Shown here: one piece after another, positions 1 through 5,532 of the stretch
Numbering within the stretch: the first letter of the stretch is position 1
Layout of the letters: every line of letters begins with the position of its first letter
From: Oscillospiraceae bacterium
GTDB taxonomy: Bacteria > Bacillota > Clostridia > Oscillospirales > Ruminococcaceae
Assembly: GCA_030527085.1 (NCBI GenBank)
Contig: JAUNBN010000080.1
Location: forward strand, 1 to 6,391
DNA length: 6,391 nucleotides
Reading direction: 5' to 3'
Notes under the pieces: generated by a model
Told to the model about the DNA's origin: nothing
The model's input: the letters and a program-made list of their open reading frames with translations, nothing else
The model's database searches: none
Made by a program: the position numbers and the translations under genes

Positions 1-521
1 GCAGCGAGGCGAGAAAAGTCGGCCACTACTGAGCTCGGTTTTTCAAAGGGCGCGTCCTGGCGCATCGGTACGAAATAGATGTTTTTGCGCGCCATGAGCT
101 CGCCTATATTGCGCGCGGCCGCGCCCAGCGCGTCGTTTGTTGAAACGGCTATGAGCACCGGACCTCCGTTTCGCAGATGGGATTTTACGGCCATGGTGAC
201 CGGCGTGTCGGCTATGCCGTTTGCGAGCTTCGCCAGCGTGTTGCCCGTACAGGGCGCCACTATCATGAGGTCGAGCAGCCTCTTGGGGCCTATGGGCTCC
301 GCGCCCTCAATAGTCCTTATAACGCCGCGCCCGCAGATATTCTCAAGACGCGCCCTCACCTCAGCCGCCCTGCCGAAGCGGGTATCGGTATTAGCCGCGA
401 AATAGGACATAATCGGCGTGAGCCGCGCGCCCGCCGCCGCGAGCTCCTCTATGGCGGCAAAGGCCTTTTCAAAGGTGCAGAAGGAGCCGCAGAGCGCGAA
501 CCCCACCCTCATATCCCTCAT
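1..521 (-). CDS. dpaB: Dipicolinate synthase subunit B (SpoVFB/DpaB), 3' end cut by window edge
   Basis: This is the flavoprotein-fold subunit of dipicolinate synthase. With DpaA it converts a lysine-pathway intermediate (dihydrodipicolinate) to dipicolinic acid in the mother cell; the acid is then loaded into the forespore core. 173 codons are visible, against about 200 in Bacillus SpoVFB, so roughly 25 C-terminal residues lie outside the window. Visible family landmarks are the N-terminal strand VGFALCGSFCT (residues 6-16), EPIGPK (75-80), the flavoprotein-type stretch APCTGNTLAKLANGIADTPV (89-108), STNDALG (127-133), and KNIYFVP followed by QDAPFEKP (146-162). The chosen ATG (521-519) overlaps the dpaA stop as ATGA, with GGGAGGGG seven bases upstream. 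A second ATG three codons later has no well-spaced ribosome-binding site. The overlap implies translational coupling with dpaA. The family call is firm; the catalytic role is inferred from the family. Confidence 0.95.
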   Translation of the reverse strand, partial: MRDMRVGFALCGSFCTFEKAFAAIEELAAAGARLTPIMSYFAANTDTRFGRAAEVRARLENICGRGVIRTIEGAEPIGPKRLLDLMIVAPCTGNTLAKLANGIADTPVTMAVKSHLRNGGPVLIAVSTNDALGAAARNIGELMARKNIYFVPMRQDAPFEKPSSVVADFSRLA

Positions 522-1393
522 ATCGCTACCCCTCCCTCGCGCAGAATATCCAGCACCGTTTCTACTATTATCCTGCCCGCCGTTTTGGGCGCGCTCTTGC
601 CCGGCAGAGAGAGTGCGCGCTCGTACTCTATTCCGAAGGCGGCGGGCGCTCTTTCGTCCTCAAGGCAGCTCTCGCTGGCCAGGTCTAGAATAAGGCAGCC
701 CCTCGGCAGCTTTTTGAGCTCGCTCTCCCCTATTACTCTTGCCGATACGGTGTTTATGACCGAGTCGAAGCGGCGCTTTCTCAGGGATATCTCGCTTAAA
801 GCAAGCGTATCGCAGCCGCGAGTTCTGGCTAAAGCCAGCGCGGCGGGGTCGCGCGCGCAGACGGTTACCGAAGCCCCCAGCGCCTGCAGCGCGGTACACA
901 TCGCCTGAGCGCTGCGCCCGTAGCCCGTAACGGCCAGCTCGGATCCGGCTATGGTTCCCGGCAGGCGGCGCAGCAGTATTTCCAGCGCGCCCTCGGCCGT
1001 GGGTACGGCGTTTCTTATTTTCAGCTCCTCGCGCGAGAAGATATCTATAAGCTCCCTCCCGCAGAGCCGCGCGTACTTAAAGAGCTCCTCGGGCACGCGG
1101 CCCGCGAAGAGCAGCGCTCCGCTCTTGGATTTGCTCACTATCTCCCTCGGCTCGGGTCTGTCGCAGGCATATTCGCAGAAAAGCCGCCCGTCCGCGCCCA
1201 GCAGGGGCACCGGCAGGAGTATAGCGTCCGCCTCGGCCAGCGCCCTGTCTACCGTTACAAGGCGCTGCGGGTCCACCAGACCCGAAAGCTCCAGCGCCGC
1301 CGCGCGCACGTCCAGCTTACGCGCGGCGAGGTCCCCCACCGCATAGGCCGCGCGGCGGTCCCCGCCTATAACCGCAAATTTTAGTTTCACCAT
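518..1393 (-). CDS. dpaA: Dipicolinate synthase subunit A (SpoVFA/DpaA)
   Basis: This is the NAD(P)-binding, dehydrogenase-like subunit of dipicolinate synthase, which works with DpaB in the mother cell late in sporulation. The protein is 291 residues, close to Bacillus SpoVFA. Visible landmarks are the N-terminal VIGGDRRAAY (8-17), the family signature IRNAVPTAEGALEI (126-139), a second Rossmann unit with VTGYGRSAQA (155-164), INTVSARVI (213-221), and a C-terminal GKSAPKTAGRIIVET (265-279). The frame stays open upstream to an ATG at 1564, but those 57 codons encode no family-like sequence and run through a terminator hairpin. The ATG at 1393-1391 opens directly on the conserved VKLKFAVIGGD. 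Its ribosome-binding site is only a G-run (GGGGG, six bases upstream). The stop codon overlaps the dpaB start. Regulation is probably by sigma-K, from the candidate promoter described at 1422-1450. Confidence 0.95.
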   Translation of the reverse strand: MVKLKFAVIGGDRRAAYAVGDLAARKLDVRAAALELSGLVDPQRLVTVDRALAEADAILLPVPLLGADGRLFCEYACDRPEPREIVSKSKSGALLFAGRVPEELFKYARLCGRELIDIFSREELKIRNAVPTAEGALEILLRRLPGTIAGSELAVTGYGRSAQAMCTALQALGASVTVCARDPAALALARTRGCDTLALSEISLRKRRFDSVINTVSARVIGESELKKLPRGCLILDLASESCLEDERAPAAFGIEYERALSLPGKSAPKTAGRIIVETVLDILREGGVAI

Positions 1394-1405
1394 ATCGCGC
1401 CCCCG

Positions 1406-1446
1406 AAAAAAGCTCTCGGCACATCTTATGTACCGGGAGCTTTTTT
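1406..1446 (-). terminator. Strong intrinsic terminator just upstream of dpaA
   Basis: On the minus strand a stem of 14 pairs (one G-U) joins AAAAAAGCTCCCGG (1446-1433) to CCGAGAGCTTTTTT (1419-1406). It continues after one mismatch as ACAT/ATGT around a three-base loop, and the U-run closes the 3' side. The flanking A6 and T6 make it nearly symmetric, so it could act on either strand. Given the gene layout it should stop leftward transcripts from the YjbR-family gene and perhaps from sigE. Its end lies only 12 bases before the dpaA ATG, so dpaA needs either a promoter inside the hairpin or read-through. Confidence 0.85.
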
Positions 1447-1450
1447 TGTG
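1422..1450 (-). promoter_or_regulatory. Candidate sigma-K-type promoter for dpaAB, inside the terminator
   Basis: On the minus strand CACA (1450-1447) is followed after 16 bases by CATAAGATG (1430-1422). The sigma-K pattern known from Bacillus has AC at -35 and CATAnnnTA at -10, about 16-17 bases apart. The match is good except for G in place of the final A. A start near 1415 would leave a leader of about 20 bases before dpaA. In Bacillus the spoVF operon is read by sigma-K RNA polymerase, which supports the assignment. This is a motif match only. Confidence 0.5.
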
Positions 1451-1593
1451 AGGGCCGCCTTGCTTGAATCCGCGGCGGTCGAGGGGCTGCGCGCACTTTT
1501 CAGGGTGGAGACACCCTAACTTATTGCCATTGTCCGAAGGCGGGGGAACAGCGTGAAGAAGCACGCAAACGGCGCATTCCTCGGCTGTGCGCC
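1447..1593 (-). other. Structured untranslated stretch between the YjbR-family gene and dpaA; possible small RNA or 3' UTR
   Basis: Together with 1446-1394 this gene-free interval is 200 bases long. On the minus strand it contains GGCGCA/TGCGCC directly after the stop codon (1593-1588 and 1576-1571), GCGTG/CACGC around CTTCTT, a perfect AGGGTG-TCTC-CACCCT hairpin (1517-1502), and CCGCC/GGCGG. Alternative long-range pairs are also possible: GGCG with CGCC, CGAGG with CCTCG, and TGCGTGC with GCGCGCA. These would give a long rod with an open middle about 190 bases long ending at the terminator, which is the size and outline of 6S-type RNAs. No sequence identity to a known RNA could be established. 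No good promoter is visible just before it, so a structured 3' UTR is equally possible. Confidence 0.3.
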
Positions 1594-1962
1594 TTATTCC
1601 CCCTCGCCCAGCAGCTCCTTTTGCTTTTTGCGGCTGAAGCCCTTTAAAATCAGGGAGTAGGATTTGTCGAGCATTTCGCGCAGCAAATCGTTTGGAACGG
1701 CTCCCTCGGCTTTAACGGAGTTCCAGTGCTCCTTGTTCATATAATAGCCGGGGATTATGTCCTCGTGCTGTCCCCTCAAAAACTCGCCCTCGCCGGGCTC
1801 GAGTTTGAGGGTTATGTAAACGGGCCGTCCCTCACCGTCCATGCAAACGGCCGCGTACATCTTGCCGCCGAGGCAGTAGCGCAGCCAGTTCCACTCGGGC
1901 TGCAGATTCTTTTCGGTTCCCTTTTTCGCGAGCAGGTATTCGTCTATCCAGTCGTATTTCAT
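1594..1962 (-). CDS. MmcQ/YjbR-family protein
   Basis: This small 122-residue protein is of the usual length for the MmcQ/YjbR (CyaY-like fold) family. Members are often called DNA-binding, but their cellular role is not well established. The diagnostic stretches are WNWLRYCLGGKMYAAV (24-39), VYITLKLEP (48-56), IIPGYYMNKEHWNSV (69-83) and a C-terminal SYSLILKGFSRKKQ (101-114), matching the family pattern of PGYxxNKxHW and a SYxLI helix. The ATG at 1962-1960 has GGGAG eight bases upstream. An extended -10 promoter lies about 85 bases upstream, so the gene can be expressed separately from sigE. It sits between two sporulation loci, but nothing in its sequence ties it to sporulation. Confidence 0.9.
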   Translation of the reverse strand: MKYDWIDEYLLAKKGTEKNLQPEWNWLRYCLGGKMYAAVCMDGEGRPVYITLKLEPGEGEFLRGQHEDIIPGYYMNKEHWNSVKAEGAVPNDLLREMLDKSYSLILKGFSRKKQKELLGEGE

Positions 1963-2046
1963 ATGGCTTTCTCCCGCAATCAGTATGGGCGTGTCCCGTC
2001 CGTGGGCTTTCCGCTGAATTTTACACGCTTACAGGCCGTTTTTATC

Positions 2047-2075
2047 AGTATAGCAGGAGCGGCTTAATAAGGGAA
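2047..2075 (-). promoter_or_regulatory. Extended -10 promoter for the YjbR-family gene
   Basis: On the minus strand TGCTATACT (2055-2047) is a TGn-extended -10 element, one base from TATAAT. A weak -35 candidate, TTCCCT (2075-2070), lies 17 bases upstream. Transcription would start near 2040 and give a leader of about 78 bases. The extended -10 could compensate for the poor -35. Confidence 0.5.
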
Positions 2076-2113
2076 GCGACGGGCTTTATAGGGAGAAACA
2101 CCCTGACACTCTA

Positions 2114-2125
2114 TGGGTATACCCA
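2114..2125. repeat. 12-base perfect palindrome TGGGTATACCCA
   Basis: This perfect inverted repeat lies about 40 bases upstream of the -35 region of the YjbR-family gene and 40 bases after the sigE stop. It is symmetric enough to be a dimeric regulator site, but it is short and matches no operator that I recognise. Confidence 0.3.
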
Positions 2126-2165
2126 ATTGCACATTTTCATTGTATTAAACACGCGTTTGGAACAG

Positions 2166-2879
2166 CTAATCGGAAACGGCGCGCTCCAGCTCCCTTTTGA
2201 GCTTGCGGATAATGCGCTTTTCAAGCCTTGAAATATAGGATTGGGAGATGCCTATTATGTCCGCCACCTCCTTTTGGGTGTGCTCGCGCTTGCCGCCCAT
2301 GCCGAAGCGCAGCTCTACTATCATGCGCTCGCGCCCGGAAAGGGCCGAAACCACCCTCTCAAGCAGGGCGTTTTCGTCCTCGCGCTCCACGTCGCGGTAG
2401 ACGGAATCGTTGTCGGTGCCGAGTATATCCGAGAGCAGCAGCTCGTTGCCGTCCCAGTCCACGTTGAGCGGCTCGTCCAGGGAGAAGTCCTGCCGCTTGT
2501 TGGAGCTCTTGCGCAGGTACATCAAAATCTCGTTTTCTATGCAGCGCGAGGCGTAGGTGGCGAGCTTTATGTTTTTCTCGGGGCTGAAGGTGTTAACGGC
2601 CTTTATAAGCCCTATGGTGCCAATTGAGATTAAGTCCTCGACGTTCACGCCTGTGGACTCGAACTTTTTGGCTATGTACACCACGAGGCGCAGATTGTGC
2701 GTTATAAGCTTCTCCCTCGCCTCCTCCGATCCCGCCTGAAGCTCCTCAAAGGCCTGCCTCTCCTCCTCCTTCGTTATCGGCGGCGGCAGCGTTTCCGGGC
2801 CGTTGATATAGAATATTACCGAATTGCCCGCTATCTTTTGAGCGAGCTTTACGAGCGCCCTTGCTATTCTTTTCAGCAA
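2166..2879 (-). CDS. sigE: RNA polymerase sporulation sigma factor sigma-E (pro-form)
   Basis: This is the early mother-cell sigma factor of sporulation, made as an inactive precursor and activated by SpoIIGA cleavage. At 237 residues it matches the Bacillus protein (239). Residues 1 to about 23 form the basic, amphipathic pro-sequence ([16 protein letters not shown]), ending before the conserved [14 protein letters not shown] (21-34) where cleavage is expected. Region 2 is near-identical to the family: [16 protein letters not shown] (62-77), [17 protein letters not shown] (82-98), [19 protein letters not shown] (105-123). The family stretch [17 protein letters not shown] (135-151) follows, and then the region 4 helix-turn-helix [20 protein letters not shown] (201-220). 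The start is TTG (2879-2877), supported by a near-ideal ribosome-binding site. The first 44 codons overlap the 3' end of spoIIGA in another frame. sigG, a common downstream neighbour, does not follow. Confidence 0.97.
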   Translation of the reverse strand: MLKRIARALVKLAQKIAGNSVIFYINGPETLPPPITKEEERQAFEELQAGSEEAREKLITHNLRLVVYIAKKFESTGVNVEDLISIGTIGLIKAVNTFSPEKNIKLATYASRCIENEILMYLRKSSNKRQDFSLDEPLNVDWDGNELLLSDILGTDNDSVYRDVEREDENALLERVVSALSGRERMIVELRFGMGGKREHTQKEVADIIGISQSYISRLEKRIIRKLKRELERAVSD

Positions 2880-3771
2880 GACAGTACACCTCCTCCATAA
2901 TATCCGCGTTCACTATCCCCTCGGCCTCGCCCAGCAGCGCATCCTCGGCGAAGGCCGCCAGCAGCCCGCTTTCCGAATAGGTCTTCGGCCCCTCCCTCAC
3001 AAGGCAGCGCGAGGCAGGAAAGCTCAAGAGCAGCCCCTTTTCCTTTATTGTGGAAAAGGGCAGCAATACCGCCCCGCCGCAGCTTCTCAGCCTCTCGAGC
3101 CCCGGGCCCCCGCGCTCGTATTCCCCCAGCGCCGCCAGCGCCTCATCGGAAAGGAGCTTCGGAGCTAAGGAGCGCCTGAGCACCACGGCCTGCCTGCCCG
3201 TTAAGGGGTCGCGCAGGCGGTTGCCGCTGTCGGGCAGAGCGGTAAACTTAAGGCTCTTTTCGCCGATACATATTTCGGCCTTAAGCAGCCTCGCCCGTCG
3301 GCGCGGCCTTCCCCAAACGAGCTCCGCTAAGCAGAGCAAAAGGTAAAACAGGGCTACTAGGCCCGCCAGCGCCAGCGGCTCTATATCGGCGTAGAAGCTG
3401 AAGTTCTTGAGCGCCAGCACCTCGCCGAGCGCCGTCTGCCCCGCGGCGAAAACGAGTCCCGCGAAGAGCGCCGAGGCCGCGAAGATATAGAAGACCCTCA
3501 GCGCCAGCCGCCTTAAGCCCCCGAAGCCGAAGGCGATAAGCGCCATAAGGCAGCAGCCGAGAAGCTTTATCGCCAGGGAGGCGGGCGCCGAGAGCTCGGG
3601 CAGCGCTATTGCCAGTGAAAAAAAAGCTCCCGCCAGTGCAGCCAGCGCTATGCGGCCTCGCCTGCGCGCATCCCCGGTAAAAAAGCAGCTCGCCAGGAGC
3701 AGAAAGTAGTTGACGATAAGGTTCACGCATATCAACACGTCTATGTAAATGACCGCGGCGTCCACCCCCAT
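2746..3771 (-). CDS. spoIIGA: Sporulation sigma-E factor-processing peptidase SpoIIGA
   Basis: This membrane-anchored aspartic protease cleaves pro-sigma-E after asymmetric septation. The N-terminal half has about five hydrophobic segments (near residues 7-31, 41-60, 66-86, 91-112 and 131-153), then a basic linker (GRPRRRAR), then the protease domain. The active-site motif is [11 protein letters not shown] (180-190), with Asp181 as the expected nucleophile, matching the family's D-T/S-G-N. LLPFSTI (236-242) is a further family landmark. The length is 341 residues, against about 309 in Bacillus. The excess is a 46-residue tail after residue 295, read out of frame through the start of sigE. The ATG at 3771 has no ribosome-binding site and lies only 8 bases after a TATAAT, so translation may be leaderless or start slightly downstream, nearer to YIDVL (9-13). 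Identity is firm; both ends are uncertain. Confidence 0.93.
   Translation of the reverse strand: MGVDAAVIYIDVLICVNLIVNYFLLLASCFFTGDARRRGRIALAALAGAFFSLAIALPELSAPASLAIKLLGCCLMALIAFGFGGLRRLALRVFYIFAASALFAGLVFAAGQTALGEVLALKNFSFYADIEPLALAGLVALFYLLLCLAELVWGRPRRRARLLKAEICIGEKSLKFTALPDSGNRLRDPLTGRQAVVLRRSLAPKLLSDEALAALGEYERGGPGLERLRSCGGAVLLPFSTIKEKGLLLSFPASRCLVREGPKTYSESGLLAAFAEDALLGEAEGIVNADIMEEVYCLAEKNSKGARKARSKDSGQFGNILYQRPGNAAAADNEGGGEAGL
2888..2896 (-). promoter_or_regulatory. Ribosome-binding site that fixes the TTG start of sigE
   Basis: GGAGGAGGT on the minus strand is almost a full complement of the 16S rRNA tail and sits 8 bases before the TTG at 2879. It lies inside spoIIGA codons for Met-Glu-Glu-Val, so sigE translation is initiated within the upstream reading frame. 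There is no closer ATG or GTG giving the conserved pro-sequence. Confidence 0.85.
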
Positions 3772-3779
3772 CTGAGGGC

Positions 3780-3813
3780 ATTATAGAGCGCCGAAGCTGA
3801 AAAAGCTGTCGCA
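3780..3813 (-). promoter_or_regulatory. Candidate spoIIGA promoter with Spo0A-box-like sites
   Basis: On the minus strand a perfect TATAAT (3785-3780) precedes spoIIGA. No good -35 lies at 17 bases. Instead two 7-mers each match the reverse 0A box (TTCGnCA) at six of seven positions: TGCGACA (3813-3807) and TTCGGCG (3795-3789). In Bacillus the spoIIG promoter is read by sigma-A polymerase with abnormal spacing and is activated by Spo0A~P bound near -35, so a similar layout is plausible here. The boxes are short and degenerate. Confidence 0.4.
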
Positions 3814-3865
3814 AGCTAAAAGAGCGGCGATGTTTGCCACGCCGAAGGGCGCAATGTCAAGTCAG

Positions 3866-3892
3866 AAAAGTGCCCGCGCAGGCCGCGCTTTT
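3866..3892. repeat. Inverted repeat in the divergent spoIIGA/ASCH intergenic region
   Basis: AAAAGTGC (3866-3873) pairs with GCGCTTTT (3885-3892), eight pairs with one G-T, around an 11-base GC-rich loop. It resembles a short bidirectional terminator and lies upstream of both divergent promoters, where it could separate them or insulate against outside transcription. There is no further U-run, so the function is uncertain. Confidence 0.3.
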
Positions 3893-3898
3893 CGGTGC

Positions 3899-3927
3899 TT
3901 GGCTTTTGCGAAGCGGGGGCTTATAAT
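3899..3927 (+). promoter_or_regulatory. Sigma-A-type promoter for the ASCH-domain gene
   Basis: TTGGCT (3899-3904) and TATAAT (3922-3927) are separated by exactly 17 bases. The -10 is consensus and the -35 matches four of six positions. Transcription would start near 3934 and give a leader of about 25 bases with GGAGG six bases before the ATG. This suggests ordinary vegetative expression. Confidence 0.7.
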
Positions 3928-3958
3928 AGGCGAAAAGAAAAACTTTCGGAGGACAAGC

Positions 3959-4396
3959 ATGAAACCGGAAGAGCTTTGGGAGCGCTTTGCGCTTGAGAAT
4001 GACTTAAAGGACGCTTCATACACAGCCTGGGCCTTCGGCTCTGCTCCCGACGAGCTGGCCGCTCTGGTGTTGAGCGGCGAAAAGACCGCTACCTGTTCCG
4101 CTTTGGAGATGTACGAGCTTGAAAACGAGCCGCTTCCCGAAGCGAGAAGCTACAGCCTTGTACTCGACTCAAAGGGCGAGGCGCGATGCATTATAAAAAC
4201 TGTCCGCGTTCGCGTTCTTCCCTTTAATGAGGTCGGCGAGGAGCACGCCTTCAAGGAGGGAGAGGGCGACAAAAGCCTGTCCTTTTGGCGGCGGGTCCAC
4301 GAGGAGGTCTTTACGCAGGAGCTTGAAGAAGCGGGGCTCTCCTTCAGCGAAACCGCGCCGCTTGTTTGCGAGGAGTTTGAGGTGGTTTACAAATAG
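3959..4396 (+). CDS. ASCH-domain protein, YhfF-like
   Basis: This 145-residue cytoplasmic protein consists of a single ASCH domain, a PUA-like beta-barrel fold thought to bind RNA or modified nucleosides. Its physiological role is unproven. Family landmarks are LVLSGEKTATCSALEMYE (36-53), which contains the GxKxxT signature, then YSLVLDSKGEARCIIKT (65-81), VGEEHAFKEGEGDKSLSFW (92-110) and a C-terminal VCEEFEVVYK. The frame is open back to 3830, but ATG 3959 is chosen because GGAGG lies six bases upstream, the promoter lies just ahead of it, and the protein from there has the usual family length. It is transcribed divergently from spoIIGA, and no functional link with its neighbours is evident. 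The family call is solid. Confidence 0.92.
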   Translation: MKPEELWERFALENDLKDASYTAWAFGSAPDELAALVLSGEKTATCSALEMYELENEPLPEARSYSLVLDSKGEARCIIKTVRVRVLPFNEVGEEHAFKEGEGDKSLSFWRRVHEEVFTQELEEAGLSFSETAPLVCEEFEVVYK

Positions 4397-4474
4397 CTGT
4401 ATTCCCCCGCCGATGACGGAGATGAGACAGCGAAATAAACCTTAAATCAGGGCGCTCCCCGCGGGCGTATTTGC

Positions 4475-4503
4475 TTGTTTTTATTATGGCTTTAGGGTAA
4501 AAT
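4475..4503 (+). promoter_or_regulatory. Candidate promoter for the peptide/nickel-type ABC importer genes
   Basis: TTGTTT (4475-4480) and TAAAAT (4498-4503) lie 17 bases apart in an AT-rich patch between the ASCH gene and the permease genes. The -10 matches five of six positions and the -35 three. Transcription would start near 4510, just before the palindrome at 4515-4535. No clear terminator was seen after the ASCH gene, so read-through is also possible. Confidence 0.45.
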
Positions 4504-4514
4504 CTTTTGGTGCA

Positions 4515-4535
4515 TTTTTTGATTTTATCAAAAAA
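4515..4535. repeat. AT-rich perfect inverted repeat in the permease operon leader
   Basis: TTTTTTGAT (4515-4523) and ATCAAAAAA (4527-4535) are perfect inverted copies around TTT. The element sits about 5 bases after the predicted transcription start and 20 bases before the dppB-like start codon. With one G-C pair it is too weak for a good terminator, so an operator for a dimeric regulator is the more natural reading. No specific regulator is identified. Confidence 0.4.
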
Positions 4536-4555
4536 CGTAAGGGGGCGACTGAGGC

Positions 4556-5518
4556 TTGCTCAGGTATTTTTCCAAAAGACTGGCGCTGCTGATTCCTAAG
4601 CTGCTGATAATATCCCTTATCGTGTTCTTCGCGCTGCAGGCCCTGCCCGGCGACGCGCTCTCGCGCTCAGTGCCGCCGAGAGTCTACCAGTCCCTCTCCG
4701 AGACGCAGCTCGAGGCCTTAAGGGAGAGCCTCGGCCTCAACGAGCCGCTTTTTACTCAGTATTTCCGCTGGCTGAGCAATATGCTCCACGGCGATTTCGG
4801 CTACTCGCAGTCCACCGGCAGCAATATAGGCCAGATGCTTATGGCGAGGCTGCCCTCCACCATTGAATTGGTCTTTTTCGCGCTCATAATAGCGAGCTTT
4901 TTCGGGATTCTGTTCGGCTTTATAGCGGCGCTCAATCAGAACACGCCGCTGGACTATATAAACACGGGCTTCAGTATAGTAGGCATCTCGGTACCCGAAT
5001 TTTTCTTCGGGCTTATCTTCATACTGCTCTTTTCCGTTAGACTTGGCTGGCTGCCCTCGGGCGGGAGAATGGCTCCCGGACAGCCGGGCTTCTTCGAGCG
5101 CCTTCCCTACATGATAATGCCCGCCTTCTGCCTGGCCATTTCGCTTATGGCCACCCTCTCGCGCTACACCCGCTCCACCATGCTGGACGTGCTCGGGCGC
5201 GACTATGTCAAAACCGCGCGCAGTAAGGGCTTAAGAGAAAGCCGGGTTACACTCAAGCACGTCTTCCGCAACGCGCTCACACCGATAATGGTAATTATGG
5301 TGATGCGCCTGCCCATGCTCGTAAGCGGTGCGGTGGTCATAGAGGCGGTGTTCAACTACCCCGGCATGGGCAGCATGATACTCGACGCCGTCTCCGCCGG
5401 AGACATGCCCGTCGTCATGATAACTACTATGGTAGTAGCGGCGGTGACACTCGCCGCAAGCTGCGTGGTGGACCTCTTTACCGCGCTGCTCGACCCGCGA
5501 ATACGCTTCGGGGAATAG
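4556..5518 (+). CDS. ABC transporter permease, DppB/OppB family
   Basis: This is an inner-membrane permease of a binding-protein-dependent importer of the peptide/nickel/opine class; it forms the channel with the DppC-like partner encoded next. At 320 residues it is of normal length. It shows an N-terminal hydrophobic helix (about 9-30) followed by PGD, the family linker LGLNEPLFTQYFRWL (59-73), GDFGYS (79-84), LPSTIEL (99-105), SVPEFFFGL (145-153) and WLPSGG (165-170). The ATPase-contacting EAA-type loop is around DYVKTARSKGLRESRV (216-231), with FRNALTPIM after it. VIEAVFNYPGMG (261-272) and a C-terminal LDPRIRF (312-318) complete the pattern. The TTG start (4556-4558) is supported by the typical MLRYFSKRL opening and an AGGGGG ten bases upstream. 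The substrate cannot be told, because the binding protein is not in the window. Confidence 0.93.
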   Translation: MLRYFSKRLALLIPKLLIISLIVFFALQALPGDALSRSVPPRVYQSLSETQLEALRESLGLNEPLFTQYFRWLSNMLHGDFGYSQSTGSNIGQMLMARLPSTIELVFFALIIASFFGILFGFIAALNQNTPLDYINTGFSIVGISVPEFFFGLIFILLFSVRLGWLPSGGRMAPGQPGFFERLPYMIMPAFCLAISLMATLSRYTRSTMLDVLGRDYVKTARSKGLRESRVTLKHVFRNALTPIMVIMVMRLPMLVSGAVVIEAVFNYPGMGSMILDAVSAGDMPVVMITTMVVAAVTLAASCVVDLFTALLDPRIRFGE

Positions 5519-5532
5519 GAGGGAAAGCCGCT

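Larger units (their letters stand above)
1963..2165. other. 203-base intergenic stretch after sigE
   Basis: This holds no convincing gene and no canonical terminator after the sigE stop. It contains a perfect 12-base palindrome, TGGGTATACCCA (2114-2125), and a hairpin-like AGGGAGAAACACCCT (2090-2104). It also carries the extended -10 promoter of the YjbR-family gene. An open frame on the plus strand (1726-2067) enters from opposite the YjbR gene and shows no protein-like features. Confidence 0.6.

Noticed and set aside
177..908. Long open frame on the plus strand opposite dpaA and dpaB
   Set aside because: It is antisense to two clearly recognised genes, is Arg/Ala/Ser-rich without domain signs, and is explained by GC-rich codon use.
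951..1346. Plus-strand open frame opposite dpaA
   Set aside because: It is low-complexity Ser/Arg/Ala sequence typical of a shadow frame, with no ribosome-binding site of note.
1440..1475. T-box leader in front of dpaA, suggested by AAGGCGGCCCTCAC before a terminator
   Set aside because: The invariant UGG-N-ACC core that pairs with the tRNA end is absent, and no specifier-loop stem could be recognised.
1394..1564. N-terminal extension of dpaA by 57 codons to an ATG at 1564
   Set aside because: The extra residues show no family similarity, the stretch runs through a terminator hairpin, and the ATG at 1393 opens directly on the conserved N-terminus.
1726..2067. Plus-strand open frame opposite and beyond the YjbR-family gene
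   Set aside because: Most of it mirrors the coding strand of a recognised family member, and the remainder is promoter and intergenic DNA.
2241..2627. Plus-strand open frame opposite sigE
   Set aside because: It is antisense to a highly conserved sigma factor gene and shows no domain features.
3281..3814. Second minus-strand frame overlapping spoIIGA
   Set aside because: It is Arg/Gly/Leu-rich out-of-frame reading of spoIIGA. The spoIIGA frame carries the membrane helices and the DSGN motif.
3830..3958. N-terminal extension of the ASCH gene by 43 codons to an ATG at 3830
   Set aside because: The promoter (TATAAT at 3922-3927) and the GGAGG ribosome-binding site lie inside the extension. 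Starting at 3959 gives the normal family length.
4397..4470. Terminator after the ASCH gene
   Set aside because: Only short imperfect GC-rich pairings (around CCCGCGGG) are seen, without a convincing stem directly followed by a U-run.
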